Program-made: the position numbers and the translations under genes
Shown: positions 5,157-13,531 of the stretch, piece after piece
Layout of the letters: every line of letters begins with the position of its first letter
Position numbering within the stretch: the first letter of the stretch is position 1
NCBI GenBank assembly: GCA_026786065.1
Contig: JAJAYS010000269.1
Location: forward strand, 1 to 15,740
Source: Polaromonas sp.
GTDB taxonomy: Bacteria; Pseudomonadota; Gammaproteobacteria; Burkholderiales; Burkholderiaceae_C
Direction of reading: 5' to 3'
DNA: 15,740 nt
The notes under the pieces: generated by a model
Seen by the model: the letters and a program-made list of their open reading frames with translations, nothing else
Told to the model about the DNA's origin: nothing
Databases searched by the model: none

Positions 5157-7573
5157 CGTGTGACTCCCTTACAGACAACCGGACCAACGCGGGCAATGTC
5201 ATCGAGCTGGCCGGCCGGCAGCTCGATACCCAGGATGCAGGACTGCCCCTTGTAAGTCAGGCGCAGCCGGTTTTTCGGCTGCAGTCCGGTCACGAAGGCT
5301 TCGCCGCGTCGCGCGACGAAGAAGTCCTTTTTGTCGCCTTCTATGGCGAGTTCGGCGCCCGCGGGGGCGGGCTGGCCGTCGTCGAACACGATGCGGATCA
5401 GTGCCCCCATGCCAGAGCGCACCGGAAAGGTCACCTTGACCCCGCTGCGCGACGCAGGCACGGTCACGATCTCGATGCTGTCGAGTTCTGCGCTGATTGG
5501 CAGCTCGTTGGGATCGAGCCGGATGCTGTTGTTTTGATAGGGCAGCAGGCGCGGCAGCAAGGCCTGGCCGGCGGCATCGGTGCGGGTCAGCATGCTGCCC
5601 TGAAAACCCACGCCCACGTTGGCGTAGCCGGGAACCTCGACCAGCGCGAAGCTGTCCTGCACAGTGCGCGACGCAAAGAGCCGACCGTCCATCAGCACCA
5701 TACCGCCGCGCGCACCCAGGCGCAGGCTGGTCTGTCCGGAAGCGGCGCTTATGTCGCCGGTCACCTGGCCTCGGGTGCCCTGGTAGTACACCCCGCCTTC
5801 GCCGTACTGCTGGCCAGCACGCGAGCCCGCCAGCGTGCGCCAGCCAAGTCCCGTCTCGCCCGTGACGCCCTGGCTGGCACTGGCGTAGCCGTCTGTCTGA
5901 CTGGCGCGGTGGTTGAGGCTGCTTGCCAGCACGACCCGACTTTCGAGCGGCAGTATGAAACTGGCGCCCAGAATCGTGGCATCGGCCGCGCCGCTGACCC
6001 GCGTGGCGCTGAACATCAGGGTGCCGCGGCTGCCCATCCGCAGTGAATAGTTTGCGCCGACGGTGCGCAGCGCGTCACCGTCAAACCGGCTCAGGCTGGC
6101 CATCGAAACGCCTAAGGACTGCGTGCGGAAATCGTCGAACGCATAGCTGTAGTTCGCCGACGATTCACGTTTATACGCCAGCGTGCCCGGGTCCAGACCG
6201 ATCTCGCGGAAGTTCTGCGATGCGAGTGCCACCCGGCCAGAAAAGCTGTGCCTGGCGGTCGTCCGGTCCAGCCCGAGCGTCCCTTTGCCGCCACGGCGGC
6301 CGGCATTGTCGCCACCGGCCGCCAGCGACACCGTGCCAAGCGACTGAAACGGCAGCGCAACGCTCAAACCGACGCCGCCGCTGCGCGTGTCCTGGCCCCA
6401 TTCGGCGCGTGTCTCCAGGGTCAGATCCCGTGTCAGGCCATAGCGGTAAAGCCCGGCCACAAAGCGCTGGCCATAGCTGGCGTCTTCGATGCCGAGGTCG
6501 CGCCGCACCGCGCCGGCTTCGAGGCTCCAGTCGGCCAGCCCTTTGTCCAGCAGGCTGGAACTGCTGAAGAAAGACTGCTCCAGCACGGTTTCCCGACCGA
6601 GCAGGTCGCGCACTACGATGCGCGCCTGGCCCGCGCCGCTGACCGACGGAAAGTTGTCGATGGCGAAAGGGCCTGCGGGCACGCTGGAGGTCTGGCGCAG
6701 TGCGTCGTTGATGTACAGCTCGACGGTGCTGGGCGCGCTGGATGTTCCGCCAATGATGGGCAGTGGTTGCGTGATAAAGCCTGGCGCCAGCCCGAAATTG
6801 CGCGTGAGCTGAATCCCGCCAAAGTACACCGACCGGCTCCAGAGTGCGCTGCGCGTAGCCGTGTCGCCCAGTCGCAGCGTCAGTTTGCTGTCTGGCAAGT
6901 CGCGCGAAAAGGTGGTCTCCAGCCGGCGCCAGCCGCTTGGCAGGTTGGCATTGCCGGGGCTGTTGCCGCGCAGACTGTGGGCGACGTGGCTTGATGTCAG
7001 CACGCCCAGCTTGCTGGACGCTCCCAGCTCGACCAGTGCGCCAAGCTCGCGCTGGAGGGCGCTGCCGCGCAGCCGGCTGTTTGCGTAGTTCAGATCGTAG
7101 TTTGCGAAGAAGGCGGGTTCGATCGGGCTCAAAACCGGCTGCAGGCTGGCGTCGGAAACCAGTCGGGTGGTACCGAACGCAGCTGGCGCGAACGTCAGCG
7201 CAACCGACTGCTCGGCAAAATCGGACTTCGCTTCGAATCCTGGCAATGCGGCCAACAAATACCAGGATTGGCCGCGATAGCTCATGCCCGGCGAGTCGAG
7301 TCGCCTCTTAATTCGCCATTCGGTCAAGGCGTCGTCGCTCGCGTACAGCATGCCGCTGCGTTCCAGCAGTGTCCAGGAACCGGCCTTGGAATTATTGACC
7401 GTCACGTCCAGCGGGATCAGGCGGTTTGCCTGATCCGACTGGCTGAAGGTGCCAGCGGTGACGGCGGGCGCTGGCTGGGCCGAAGCCGTAGCGCACAGCC
7501 CGAAAAGTGGCCACACCACCAGCGCATGCAGCAAAGCGTCCGCGCTTCGTCGGCGATTGATCACGCGGCGCAT
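5153..7573 (-). CDS. outer-membrane usher of an archaic (Csu-type) chaperone-usher pilus
   Basis: An 806-residue usher (FimD/CsuD family) that would form the outer-membrane pore receiving chaperone-subunit complexes and threading the pilus outward. A long basic leader with a hydrophobic stretch (VVWPLFGLCATASA) is the signal peptide. An N-terminal periplasmic domain follows (VDVTVNN-type start near 45-140, here IPLDVTVNNSKAGSWTLLER). Next comes the barrel with its plug domain (about 250-350, including STVELYINDALRQ and FPSVSGAGQARIVVRDLLGR). The C-terminal domain contains ELPISAELDSIEI and the cysteine pair Cys779/Cys801 usual in ushers. The length is typical. It starts 5 bases after the chaperone stop and overlaps the tip-subunit gene by 4 bases. 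No frameshift or missing block is seen. Confidence 0.92.
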   Translation of the reverse strand: MRRVINRRRSADALLHALVVWPLFGLCATASAQPAPAVTAGTFSQSDQANRLIPLDVTVNNSKAGSWTLLERSGMLYASDDALTEWRIKRRLDSPGMSYRGQSWYLLAALPGFEAKSDFAEQSVALTFAPAAFGTTRLVSDASLQPVLSPIEPAFFANYDLNYANSRLRGSALQRELGALVELGASSKLGVLTSSHVAHSLRGNSPGNANLPSGWRRLETTFSRDLPDSKLTLRLGDTATRSALWSRSVYFGGIQLTRNFGLAPGFITQPLPIIGGTSSAPSTVELYINDALRQTSSVPAGPFAIDNFPSVSGAGQARIVVRDLLGRETVLEQSFFSSSSLLDKGLADWSLEAGAVRRDLGIEDASYGQRFVAGLYRYGLTRDLTLETRAEWGQDTRSGGVGLSVALPFQSLGTVSLAAGGDNAGRRGGKGTLGLDRTTARHSFSGRVALASQNFREIGLDPGTLAYKRESSANYSYAFDDFRTQSLGVSMASLSRFDGDALRTVGANYSLRMGSRGTLMFSATRVSGAADATILGASFILPLESRVVLASSLNHRASQTDGYASASQGVTGETGLGWRTLAGSRAGQQYGEGGVYYQGTRGQVTGDISAASGQTSLRLGARGGMVLMDGRLFASRTVQDSFALVEVPGYANVGVGFQGSMLTRTDAAGQALLPRLLPYQNNSIRLDPNELPISAELDSIEIVTVPASRSGVKVTFPVRSGMGALIRIVFDDGQPAPAGAELAIEGDKKDFFVARRGEAFVTGLQPKNRLRLTYKGQSCILGIELPAGQLDDIARVGPVVCKGVTR

Positions 7574-7578
7574 CCCGG

Positions 7579-8316
7579 CTAAGGCAGGACAATCTGGAAG
7601 GTCTGGCTTTTTCCGTCGTCGAAGGCGATGGTCAATTGGGCGGCGCCCGCGTCCATCGGTTGAACTTTTTTCAGCTCAATGGTTTTTCGCGCGCCGGGCA
7701 GCACATACACGCCACCTTCAAAGGTTGCCAGTGCCGTCTCACCGCGTTGCAGCCGGGCCTCGCGGATCTGGGCGTAGGCGCTGCCGGTGTTGCCGCAGTC
7801 GATGCCGAGCGCGCCGGCGGAAGCCGAACCGGCGACCTGTGCGGGCAGCAGTTGGCAGCTGATGTCTCTGCGTGCCGGCACAGGCGTGATGAACACCGGC
7901 ATCGACAGCACCAGCGAAATCGGTACCTGGATCCCGGTCCCTTGTGGCAGTACCGCCTCGGGCACCTCGCGTACCACCAGCCGGTAGGTCAGCTGGCGCG
8001 ACGCGTCGGCAGGCCTGAGCAAGGCCAGCCGAACCACCTGGCGTGCCTTTGGCTGCAGCTTGATGATGGGCGGCGACAGGATCATGTCTTCAGTCAGAGT
8101 CAGCTCGTCGGTCCCGTCGGGCTGCTGTGCCCACGTATGGATGTCGGCCTGCAATGCGATCGGCGTCTCGCCTTCGTTGGTGAGCGTGATGGCCACCGCC
8201 CGGTCTCGCGGCAGCATGTAAATGCGCACCGGGGAAACGGAAAACGTGCCGGCCACAGCTACCGTCTGGGCGACCGCCAGCAAGGCCAGCAGCATGCCTT
8301 TGTTTACCATCCGCAT
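7579..8316 (-). CDS. periplasmic pilus chaperone (CsuC/PapD-like)
   Basis: A 245-residue periplasmic chaperone that would donate a beta-strand to pilus subunits and deliver them to the usher. It has a signal peptide (to about residue 22, ending VAVAG). The first immunoglobulin-like domain contains FSVSPVRIYMLPRDRAVAITL and the characteristic EDMILSPPIIKLQPKARQVV, where the Pro-rich and basic elements fit archaic chaperones. A second domain follows from about residue 155. The ATG at 8316 is preceded by a good GAGGT ribosome-binding site at 7-bp spacing, better than the in-frame ATG two codons later. It lies 14 bases after the upstream subunit gene and 5 bases before the usher, so the operon order chaperone then usher is the csuC-csuD order. 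Confidence 0.92.
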   Translation of the reverse strand: MRMVNKGMLLALLAVAQTVAVAGTFSVSPVRIYMLPRDRAVAITLTNEGETPIALQADIHTWAQQPDGTDELTLTEDMILSPPIIKLQPKARQVVRLALLRPADASRQLTYRLVVREVPEAVLPQGTGIQVPISLVLSMPVFITPVPARRDISCQLLPAQVAGSASAGALGIDCGNTGSAYAQIREARLQRGETALATFEGGVYVLPGARKTIELKKVQPMDAGAAQLTIAFDDGKSQTFQIVLP

Positions 8317-8330
8317 GGAAACTACCTCGT

Positions 8331-8717
8331 TTAAAAATCGACCAGCATTTCAATCACGTCGCCCGGGTAGTCGGTGCCATTGGCCCGGACCAGGCGATAG
8401 GACGTGACTGTAACTGCGCCGATCTCCGCGTAGCGACTTGGAATGCCCTCCACCACCGGAAGTCTCTGCGCGTGGCGATAGCGCAACGTCCCGAGCGATT
8501 GCGGTTCCGCGGCCGCCCCGATGCTGACGAACGAGCCGCTCGAGCAGGTCACCGTGACGGAAGTCTCCGTCGCGCCGTTCGAACTGTGGCTGATACACGT
8601 TTCCGGTGGCGGACGCAGCGAAATGTCGACATCGAACAAACCTGCGCGGGTGCCAGCGGCGGCACCTGCCGGGAAGGCGCCAAGCGCAACCGATAGAAAA
8701 AGTGCGGTGTGACGCAT
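8331..8717 (-). CDS. short secreted pilus-subunit-like protein in the Csu-type operon
   Basis: A 128-residue protein with a signal peptide (MRHTALFLSVALGAFPAGAAA) and two cysteines in the mature part (Cys41 and Cys58). The mature N-terminus, GLFDVDISLRPPPETC, parallels the opening of the upstream pilin (GNFDVNINLTSAC), suggesting an SCPU-related fold. The C-terminus (GDVIEMLVDF) lacks the Thr-Ile-Thr-Tyr ending of the other two subunits, and the protein is well below the ~150-180 residues of CsuA or CsuB. It occupies the slot of those minor subunits. The start at 8717 is preferred because it begins the signal peptide; the longer open frame upstream overlaps the pilin gene. It could be a minor pilin, an adaptor or a divergent subunit; its exact role is not known. 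Confidence 0.75.
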   Translation of the reverse strand: MRHTALFLSVALGAFPAGAAAGTRAGLFDVDISLRPPPETCISHSSNGATETSVTVTCSSGSFVSIGAAAEPQSLGTLRYRHAQRLPVVEGIPSRYAEIGAVTVTSYRLVRANGTDYPGDVIEMLVDF

Positions 8718-8749
8718 GACAGAATGCCCGCTGTGCGCCGATTTGCGAA

Positions 8750-9205
8750 TCAGTACGTGATCGTCAGCGTGCGCGTTTTGTTCGCCGACGCGGTGTTGGT
8801 GCAGGCGCCGCCGGGTGTGGCGCAGTTGCCGGCCTGGCCCAGAGCCATCGAACCGCTGACGCCGAAAGTCTGGGCCGTGCCGTTGCCGGTCGCATTCGCG
8901 GCCGACAGGCTCAGCGTGTAGGCCAGGTTCAGTGCCGCGTCGGTGTAGCTGCCTGCGCCGTCGAGGGCCATGGTGTAGGGCAGCAGGTTGGTGCATCGCA
9001 CGGTGAAGGCGCCAGCGGTGGTCTGGGCTTGCGCGGTGGCCTGGAACGACGTGTAGTTGAACACCACGTCGGAGGTCTTGGCGTAGATGCAGGCGCTCGT
9101 CAGATTGATGTTGACGTCGAAATTTCCGGTGGCGGTGGCCGCGTGCGCCGGGGCGACCAGCAGGCTGATCAGGGACAGCACGCTAACTACAATAACTTTT
9201 TTCAT
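8750..9205 (-). CDS. SCPU-domain major pilin (CsuA/B-like)
   Basis: A 151-residue pilin, first gene of the operon and the likely main subunit of the pilus shaft. The signal peptide MKKVIVVSVLSLISLLVAPAHA should be cut after residue 22. The mature protein begins ATATGNFDVNINLTSAC, whose hydrophobic alternation suits a donor strand. The SCPU pattern continues with VFNYTSFQA, a central RCTNLLPYTMALDGAG and the closing TRTLTITY. Four cysteines (Cys39, one near 70 and two in NCATPGGAC) could form two disulfides. The ATG at 9205 is chosen because the upstream open frame lacks a signal sequence; GAAAG lies about 8 bases before it. The 32-bp gap to the next gene and the A+T-rich region upstream mark it as the operon head. 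Confidence 0.88.
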   Translation of the reverse strand: MKKVIVVSVLSLISLLVAPAHAATATGNFDVNINLTSACIYAKTSDVVFNYTSFQATAQAQTTAGAFTVRCTNLLPYTMALDGAGSYTDAALNLAYTLSLSAANATGNGTAQTFGVSGSMALGQAGNCATPGGACTNTASANKTRTLTITY

Positions 9206-9481
9206 GACTGACTTTCGTTGAGGGTTTACAAGCAGTGAGACAAATAGCGACAGAAGAAACAAATCGCGATGAAGTGAATGTAAGAAAGAAAAACGAAAAA
9301 AGGCGTGTTCCTCGACCATCTATTGATCAAAAGCGGTAAAAAATCACGCGAAGCCTTTGAAACCGTTGTGTTTTTTCGAAAATTCGCCTTTCCCCAACTG
9401 CGCAACAAACTGAAGCCGACTCACTCATTAAGTTCTCCAAATCCGTATCGCGTATTTGTAACAACCCGGAAAAATTTAACG
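9206..9481. promoter_or_regulatory. A+T-rich divergent intergenic region between the pilus operon and htpG
   Basis: This spacer must carry the promoters of both the pilus operon (minus) and htpG (plus). It is much richer in A and T than the genes around it, with A runs at 9288-9300 and 9339-9343 and T runs at 9371-9376. A perfect 8-bp palindrome, TTGATCAA, lies at 9323-9330. CCTTTGAAA (9354-9362) resembles a sigma32 -35 element, but no CCCCAT-type -10 follows at 13-14 bp. I cannot place a promoter with confidence on either strand. Confidence 0.5.
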
Positions 9482-11368
9482 ATGCAAAAACAAACCCTCT
9501 CTTTCCAGGCCGAAGTCGCCCAGCTGCTCAGGCTCGTCACCCACTCCCTTTACTCGAATCCGGAAATTTTTCTGCGCGAGCTGATCTCCAACGCTTCCGA
9601 CGCCTGCGACAAGCTGCGTTTCGAGGCGCTCAACGACGCCTCGCTGTATGAAAACGATTCCGAGCTGAAAGTGAAACTGAGTTTCGACAAGGCCGCGAAG
9701 ACCCTGACGATCAGCGACAACGGCATCGGCCTGTCGCAGCCCGAAGCCATTGCCAACCTGGGCACCATCGCCAAAAGCGGCACGCGCGACTTCATGGCCA
9801 CGCTGTCGGGCGACCAGAAAAACGATGCGCAGCTGATTGGCCAGTTCGGCGTCGGCTTTTACTCGGGCTTTATCGTGGCCGACCGCATCACCGTTGAAAG
9901 CCGCCGGGCCGGCCTGCCTGCGAGCGAGGGAGTGCGCTGGAGCAGCGAAGGTACCGGCGAATTCGACGTCGCCGAAATCGGGCGCACCGAGCGCGGCACG
10001 AGCGTTGTGCTGCACCTGAAAGACGACGCGCTGGAGTATTTGAACGCCTGGAAGCTCAAGAGCATCGTCAACAAGTATTCAGACCACATTTCCTTGCCCA
10101 TCGTGATGGAAAAGGAAGAATGGAAGGAGGGCGAAAACGACCAGCCGGGCGAGATGGCGGCCACCGGTGAATGGGAAACGGTGAACCAGGCCGCCGCCCT
10201 GTGGACGCGGGCCAAAAAAGACATCACGCCGGAGCATTACGACGAGTTTTACAAGCAGATCAGCCACGACCACACCGCGCCGCTGGCCGTCACGCACAAC
10301 CGGGTCGAGGGATCGACCGAATACACGCAGCTGCTGTTTATTCCGGCCAAGGCGCCGATGGACCTGTTCAACCGCGACAAGTCGGCCGGCGTCAAGCTTT
10401 ACGTGCGCCGCGTCTTCATCATGGATGAGGCGCAGGCCTTGCTGCCAACCTATCTGCGCTTTGTCAGAGGTGTAATTGATTCGGCCGATCTGCCGCTGAA
10501 CGTGTCGCGCGAGCTGCTGCAGGAAAGCCGGGCCGTCAAGGCGATCCGTGAAGGCTGTACCAAGCGCGTTCTGAGCATGATTGAGGACCTTGCAGCCAAT
10601 GACGCCGACAAGTTCAAGACCTTCTACACCGAGTTCGGCGCGGTGTTGAAAGAAGGCCTTGGCGAAGACTTTGCCAACCGCGAGCGCCTCGCAAAGCTGC
10701 TGCGCTTTGTCAGCACCACCACCGACAGCGCCAGCGTCGCGCTGGCCGATTACAAGGTGCGCATGAAAGACGGCCAGGACGCGATTTACTACATCACGGC
10801 CGAAACGCTGGCCGCCGCCCGCAACAGTCCGCAGTTAGAGATTTTCCGCAAGAAAGGCATCGAAGTGCTGCTGATGGCGGACCGGATCGATGAATGGGCG
10901 CTGAACTATCTGCACGACTTCGACGGCACGCCGCTGCAATCGGTCGCCAAAGGTGGAGTCGATCTGGGCAAGCTGCAGGACGAGGACGAGAAAAAGGCCG
11001 CCGAAGAGGCCCAGACCCAGTTCAAGCCGATGCTCGACAAGCTGAAGGCCGCGCTGAAGGACAAGGCCGCCGATGTGCGCGCCACGACGCGCCTGGTCGA
11101 TTCCCCGGCCTGCCTGGTGGTGCCAGACGGCGACATGTCCACGCAACTCGCGCGCATGCTGCGGCAGGCTGGCCAGCCGGTGCCCGAGAGCAAGCCGATT
11201 CTCGAGGTCAACGCGCAGCACCCGCTGGTCCAGAAGCTCGAATCGGCCGCCGATTTTGACGATCTGGCGCACATTTTGTTCGACCAGGCGCTGCTGGCCG
11301 AAGGCGGTCTGCCGGACGATCCGGCTGCCTACGTGCGGCGCGTCAACCAGATGATTGCGCGGGTGTAG
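9482..11368 (+). CDS. htpG: Hsp90-family molecular chaperone HtpG
   Basis: The bacterial Hsp90, an ATP-driven cytosolic homodimeric chaperone that remodels client proteins with the DnaK system. The GHKL ATPase signatures are all present: [17 protein letters not shown] (residues 30-46, with Glu33 and Asn37), DNGIG (79-83), the lid motif [18 protein letters not shown], and GTSVVLHLK closing the domain. The middle domain contains RVFIMDE and the catalytic-loop block [14 protein letters not shown]. The C-terminal dimerisation domain ends ...[12 protein letters not shown]. At 628 residues it matches E. coli HtpG (624). The open frame extends upstream to 9305 but the family starts at 9482 ([12 protein letters not shown]). 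GGAAA lies about 13 bases before the ATG. It is monocistronic here and divergent from the pilus operon. Confidence 0.97.
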   Translation: MQKQTLSFQAEVAQLLRLVTHSLYSNPEIFLRELISNASDACDKLRFEALNDASLYENDSELKVKLSFDKAAKTLTISDNGIGLSQPEAIANLGTIAKSGTRDFMATLSGDQKNDAQLIGQFGVGFYSGFIVADRITVESRRAGLPASEGVRWSSEGTGEFDVAEIGRTERGTSVVLHLKDDALEYLNAWKLKSIVNKYSDHISLPIVMEKEEWKEGENDQPGEMAATGEWETVNQAAALWTRAKKDITPEHYDEFYKQISHDHTAPLAVTHNRVEGSTEYTQLLFIPAKAPMDLFNRDKSAGVKLYVRRVFIMDEAQALLPTYLRFVRGVIDSADLPLNVSRELLQESRAVKAIREGCTKRVLSMIEDLAANDADKFKTFYTEFGAVLKEGLGEDFANRERLAKLLRFVSTTTDSASVALADYKVRMKDGQDAIYYITAETLAAARNSPQLEIFRKKGIEVLLMADRIDEWALNYLHDFDGTPLQSVAKGGVDLGKLQDEDEKKAAEEAQTQFKPMLDKLKAALKDKAADVRATTRLVDSPACLVVPDGDMSTQLARMLRQAGQPVPESKPILEVNAQHPLVQKLESAADFDDLAHILFDQALLAEGGLPDDPAAYVRRVNQMIARV

Positions 11369-11387
11369 AAGGCGTTCGGTCAGCGGG

Positions 11388-11627
11388 CACCACTGGGCCA
11401 CGCTGAAAGATGGCACTGTGTGCGAACACCGGCAGGACCATTGCAGGGGCGATGCCGGGCATCCCTTGAGCGACGCCGCGCTGCAGCAGAAGTTTTTGGC
11501 CAACTGCGCGTTCGGCGGGTTGAAGGACGCGCGAGCACAAGCGCTGCTGGTGTCGCTGCGCGGTGTGTTCGACTTGCCGCGCACAGACGGTGGGCGACTG
11601 ATCAGCGGCCAGGAGGCGCGGCGTTGA
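11388..11627 (+). pseudogene. C-terminal fragment of an MmgE/PrpD-family protein
   Basis: The frame reads WATLKDGTVCEHRQDHCRGD followed by AGHPLSDAALQQKFLANC and ends at a TGA at 11625-11627. Such a strand-plus-GxPLSDxxLxxKF pattern is the C-terminal segment of MmgE/PrpD proteins (2-methylcitrate dehydratase and relatives, normally about 450 residues). The preceding ~370 residues are missing: the match begins about 20 bases after the htpG stop codon. No start codon or ribosome-binding site makes this fragment a credible gene. It is probably the end left by a deletion between htpG and an MmgE/PrpD gene. Confidence 0.7.
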
Positions 11628-11637
11628 TGCTGCGCGG

Positions 11638-12903
11638 CTAACCAAACTTCCGCTTTGCATCCAGCGCCAGACCGGCGCCGATGCTGCCGAACAGATCGCC
11701 CTCGACGCGCCTGGCTTCTGGCAGCAGCGCGGCAATTTTTTCTCGCAGCCGCGGTACGCTGCTGGAGCCGCCGGTGAAAAACACCGTGTCGATCTGCGCG
11801 GGGCTGATGCCCGCATCGCGTAGCAGGTTTTGCACCGTTAGCTCTATCGTCACAACCAGGTGCGCAATGGCGTCGTTGAAGTCGGCTCTTGCCAGCTGCA
11901 AGCTTTCGCCAGGCTCGATGCGGCCCAGATCGATCTGAGCCGCCGGCTGCTCCGACAGGCTGATCTTGGCGGCTTCGACCTGCAGCGCCAGCCAGTGCCC
12001 GGCGCGCTGGCGGACCAGCGATCCCAGCCTGTCCAGCTTGGTTTTGTCCTGCGCATGGCGCTGCAGGTCGGCGATCTCGACCAGTGCCTTGCGGGTGTAG
12101 GCAAAGTTGATGGTGTGCCAGGTCGCCAGATTGAAGTACTGCGCCGACGGCACCTGCCGGCCGCTCTTGAGCGTGCCGTTCAGCCCGAACAGCGGCATCA
12201 CGCAGGCCAGACTCAGGTATTTGTCGAAATCGGTGCCGCCGATATGCACACCGCCACTGGCCAGGATGTCGCTGCTTCGGTCGCTTGCCCTGGCCCGTTC
12301 GGGCGACAGGCGCACCAGCGAAAAGTCCGAGGTGCCGCCGCCAATATCGACCACCAGCACCGTCTCCTCGCCCGAAATCTGCGATTCGTAGTCGAAAGCG
12401 GCGGCAATCGGCTCGAACTGGAAAGCCACGTCGGTAAAGCCGACCGCCAGCGCCACCTCCCGCAGCGTGCTTTCGGCCAGCCGGTCGGCCTTGACGTCGT
12501 CATCAACAAAAAACACCGGCCGACCCAGCACGCCTTGCCGGAATTCGCGGCCTGCGGCCAGCTCGCCCCGGCGTTTCAGCTCACCGATGAACTGCTCAAG
12601 CAGCTTGCGAAACGGCAGCGCGCGGCCCCCGAGTTCGGTCGTCTGGTCGATCAGCGCCGTGCCGAGCAGGCTTTTGAGCGAGCGCATCAGCCGCCCTTCG
12701 TGGCCATCTAGGTGATCCTTCAGCGCGGCCCGGCCGTAGCTGGCGTGCAGGTCATCAACGTGAAAAAACACCGCCGAGGGCAGCGTGAGCTTGCCGTCTT
12801 CCAGCGCCAGCAGCGCACTTTGACCCGGCCGGTGCCAGCCAACGGTCGAATTGGAAGTGCCGAAGTCGAGGCCGCAGGCCCCGGAGTGCATCGTGGTGAT
12901 CAT
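11638..12903 (-). CDS. yegD: Hsp70-family protein, YegD-like
   Basis: An actin-fold ATPase of the Hsp70 superfamily resembling E. coli YegD, whose role is not established. Phosphate-1 is GLDFGTSNS (residues 11-19), phosphate-2 is VVDIGGGTSDF (184-194, with Asp186 in the DIGGGTSD turn), and the adenosine/phosphate-3 motif is FFTGGSSSVPRL (375-386). EPIAAAFDY near residue 160 is the connect-1 element. The protein ends at about the close of the ATPase domain, so it lacks the substrate-binding beta-sandwich and lid of DnaK. At 421 residues it is slightly shorter than YegD (450). The start is uncertain: ATGs at 12903 and 12891 both precede the first motif closely and an open frame reaches 12963. 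It lies tail-to-tail with htpG and the MmgE/PrpD scrap. Confidence 0.85.
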   Translation of the reverse strand: MITTMHSGACGLDFGTSNSTVGWHRPGQSALLALEDGKLTLPSAVFFHVDDLHASYGRAALKDHLDGHEGRLMRSLKSLLGTALIDQTTELGGRALPFRKLLEQFIGELKRRGELAAGREFRQGVLGRPVFFVDDDVKADRLAESTLREVALAVGFTDVAFQFEPIAAAFDYESQISGEETVLVVDIGGGTSDFSLVRLSPERARASDRSSDILASGGVHIGGTDFDKYLSLACVMPLFGLNGTLKSGRQVPSAQYFNLATWHTINFAYTRKALVEIADLQRHAQDKTKLDRLGSLVRQRAGHWLALQVEAAKISLSEQPAAQIDLGRIEPGESLQLARADFNDAIAHLVVTIELTVQNLLRDAGISPAQIDTVFFTGGSSSVPRLREKIAALLPEARRVEGDLFGSIGAGLALDAKRKFG

Positions 12904-12960
12904 GGAATAGCGGTGCAGCGCCACCGTGGTGGCCGAATCAGCAAGGGCGGGCGGCCAACG

Positions 12961-12974
12961 CAAGCCCGGGCTTG
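12961..12974. repeat. perfect 14-bp G+C-rich palindrome
   Basis: CAAGCCCGGGCTTG reads the same on both strands. It lies between the broken Bug gene and the YegD-like gene, 57 bp upstream of the latter's chosen start. It could be an operator or part of a terminator for the remnant upstream; neither is supported by a T run or by a known consensus. Confidence 0.6.
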
Positions 12975-12982
12975 GGGGCGAG

Positions 12983-13531
12983 TCACCGTAACCCGCTCAG
13001 GGCGGCGGACTGCCGAAAATGCAGGCGCGCAAAGGCGTGCATTCTGGCATGGTCAATGTCGAGCCGCAGGGTGCAGGGCGACGCGCTTGCCATAGCCTGG
13101 AACAGTTCGCCGGCCACGTGGTGCGGCGTGCGGTTGCCGGACGAGGCGTAGTGGAACTTGCCGGGCTTTGAATTGGCCTGCGCCGGCAACTCCTTGACGC
13201 TGGAAGCTGGCAGGGCGGGGTTCGCAACCAGCACCAGATCAGAAAAGTTGCTCGGCGCCACCGCAACGAAGTCGCACATCAGCGCAAACGGTTTGTTCGG
13301 AATCCGCGATTCGTTGACCGTGTGGGTGTTCGACATCAGCAGCAGCGTGTAGCCGTCGGGTGCCGATGTGGCCACCGCGTCGGTGGCTACGACCGAGCCC
13401 GCGCCCGGCCGGTTGTCCACCACAAAAGTTTGCCCCAGCCCGTCAGGCAGGCGCTGCGCCAGAAAGCGCGCTTAGACGTCGGCCGGACCGCCGGTGGCGA
13501 ACGGAACCATGACGCGCACCGGCTTGGCCAG
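12983..13531 (-). pseudogene. broken second Bug/TctC-family solute-binding protein gene
   Basis: Directly after the stop of the intact Bug gene, and in the same frame, the sequence reads LAKPVRVMVPFATGGPADV, then a TAA (13474-13472), then ARFLAQRLPDGLGQTF and VVDNRPGAGSVVATDAV. It continues with APDGYTLLLMSNTHT and ASSGNRTPHHVAGELFQAM. These are the ordered Bug/TctC motifs of a mature periplasmic protein. The signal peptide and start are absent, the nonsense codon replaces what is probably a Tyr codon, and the family match ends near 13085, about half-way through the protein. The remaining frame (13084-12983) shows no Bug similarity. It is a tandem paralogue of its neighbour, not a copy: the two differ throughout. 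Confidence 0.88.

Noticed and set aside
4239..5255. A 338-codon plus-strand open frame opposite the tip-subunit gene.
   Set aside because: Gly/Arg-rich antisense shadow with no domain; the minus strand has a signal peptide and two SCPU domains.
9354..9399. CCTTTGAAA and CCCCAACT as a sigma32 heat-shock promoter for htpG.
   Set aside because: The spacer is 29 bp rather than the 13-14 bp required.
9305..9481. A 59-codon N-terminal extension of HtpG.
   Set aside because: Hsp90 proteins begin at the [12 protein letters not shown] position; the extension lies in A+T-rich intergenic DNA.
11860..12711. A 283-codon plus-strand open frame opposite the YegD-like gene.
   Set aside because: Antisense shadow; the minus frame carries all three Hsp70 nucleotide-binding motifs.
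12983..13084. Possible fusion of an unrelated domain to the broken Bug gene (PCTLRLDIDHARMHAFARL).
   Set aside because: I noted a faint similarity to hotdog-type dehydratases, but it is too short and weak to support.
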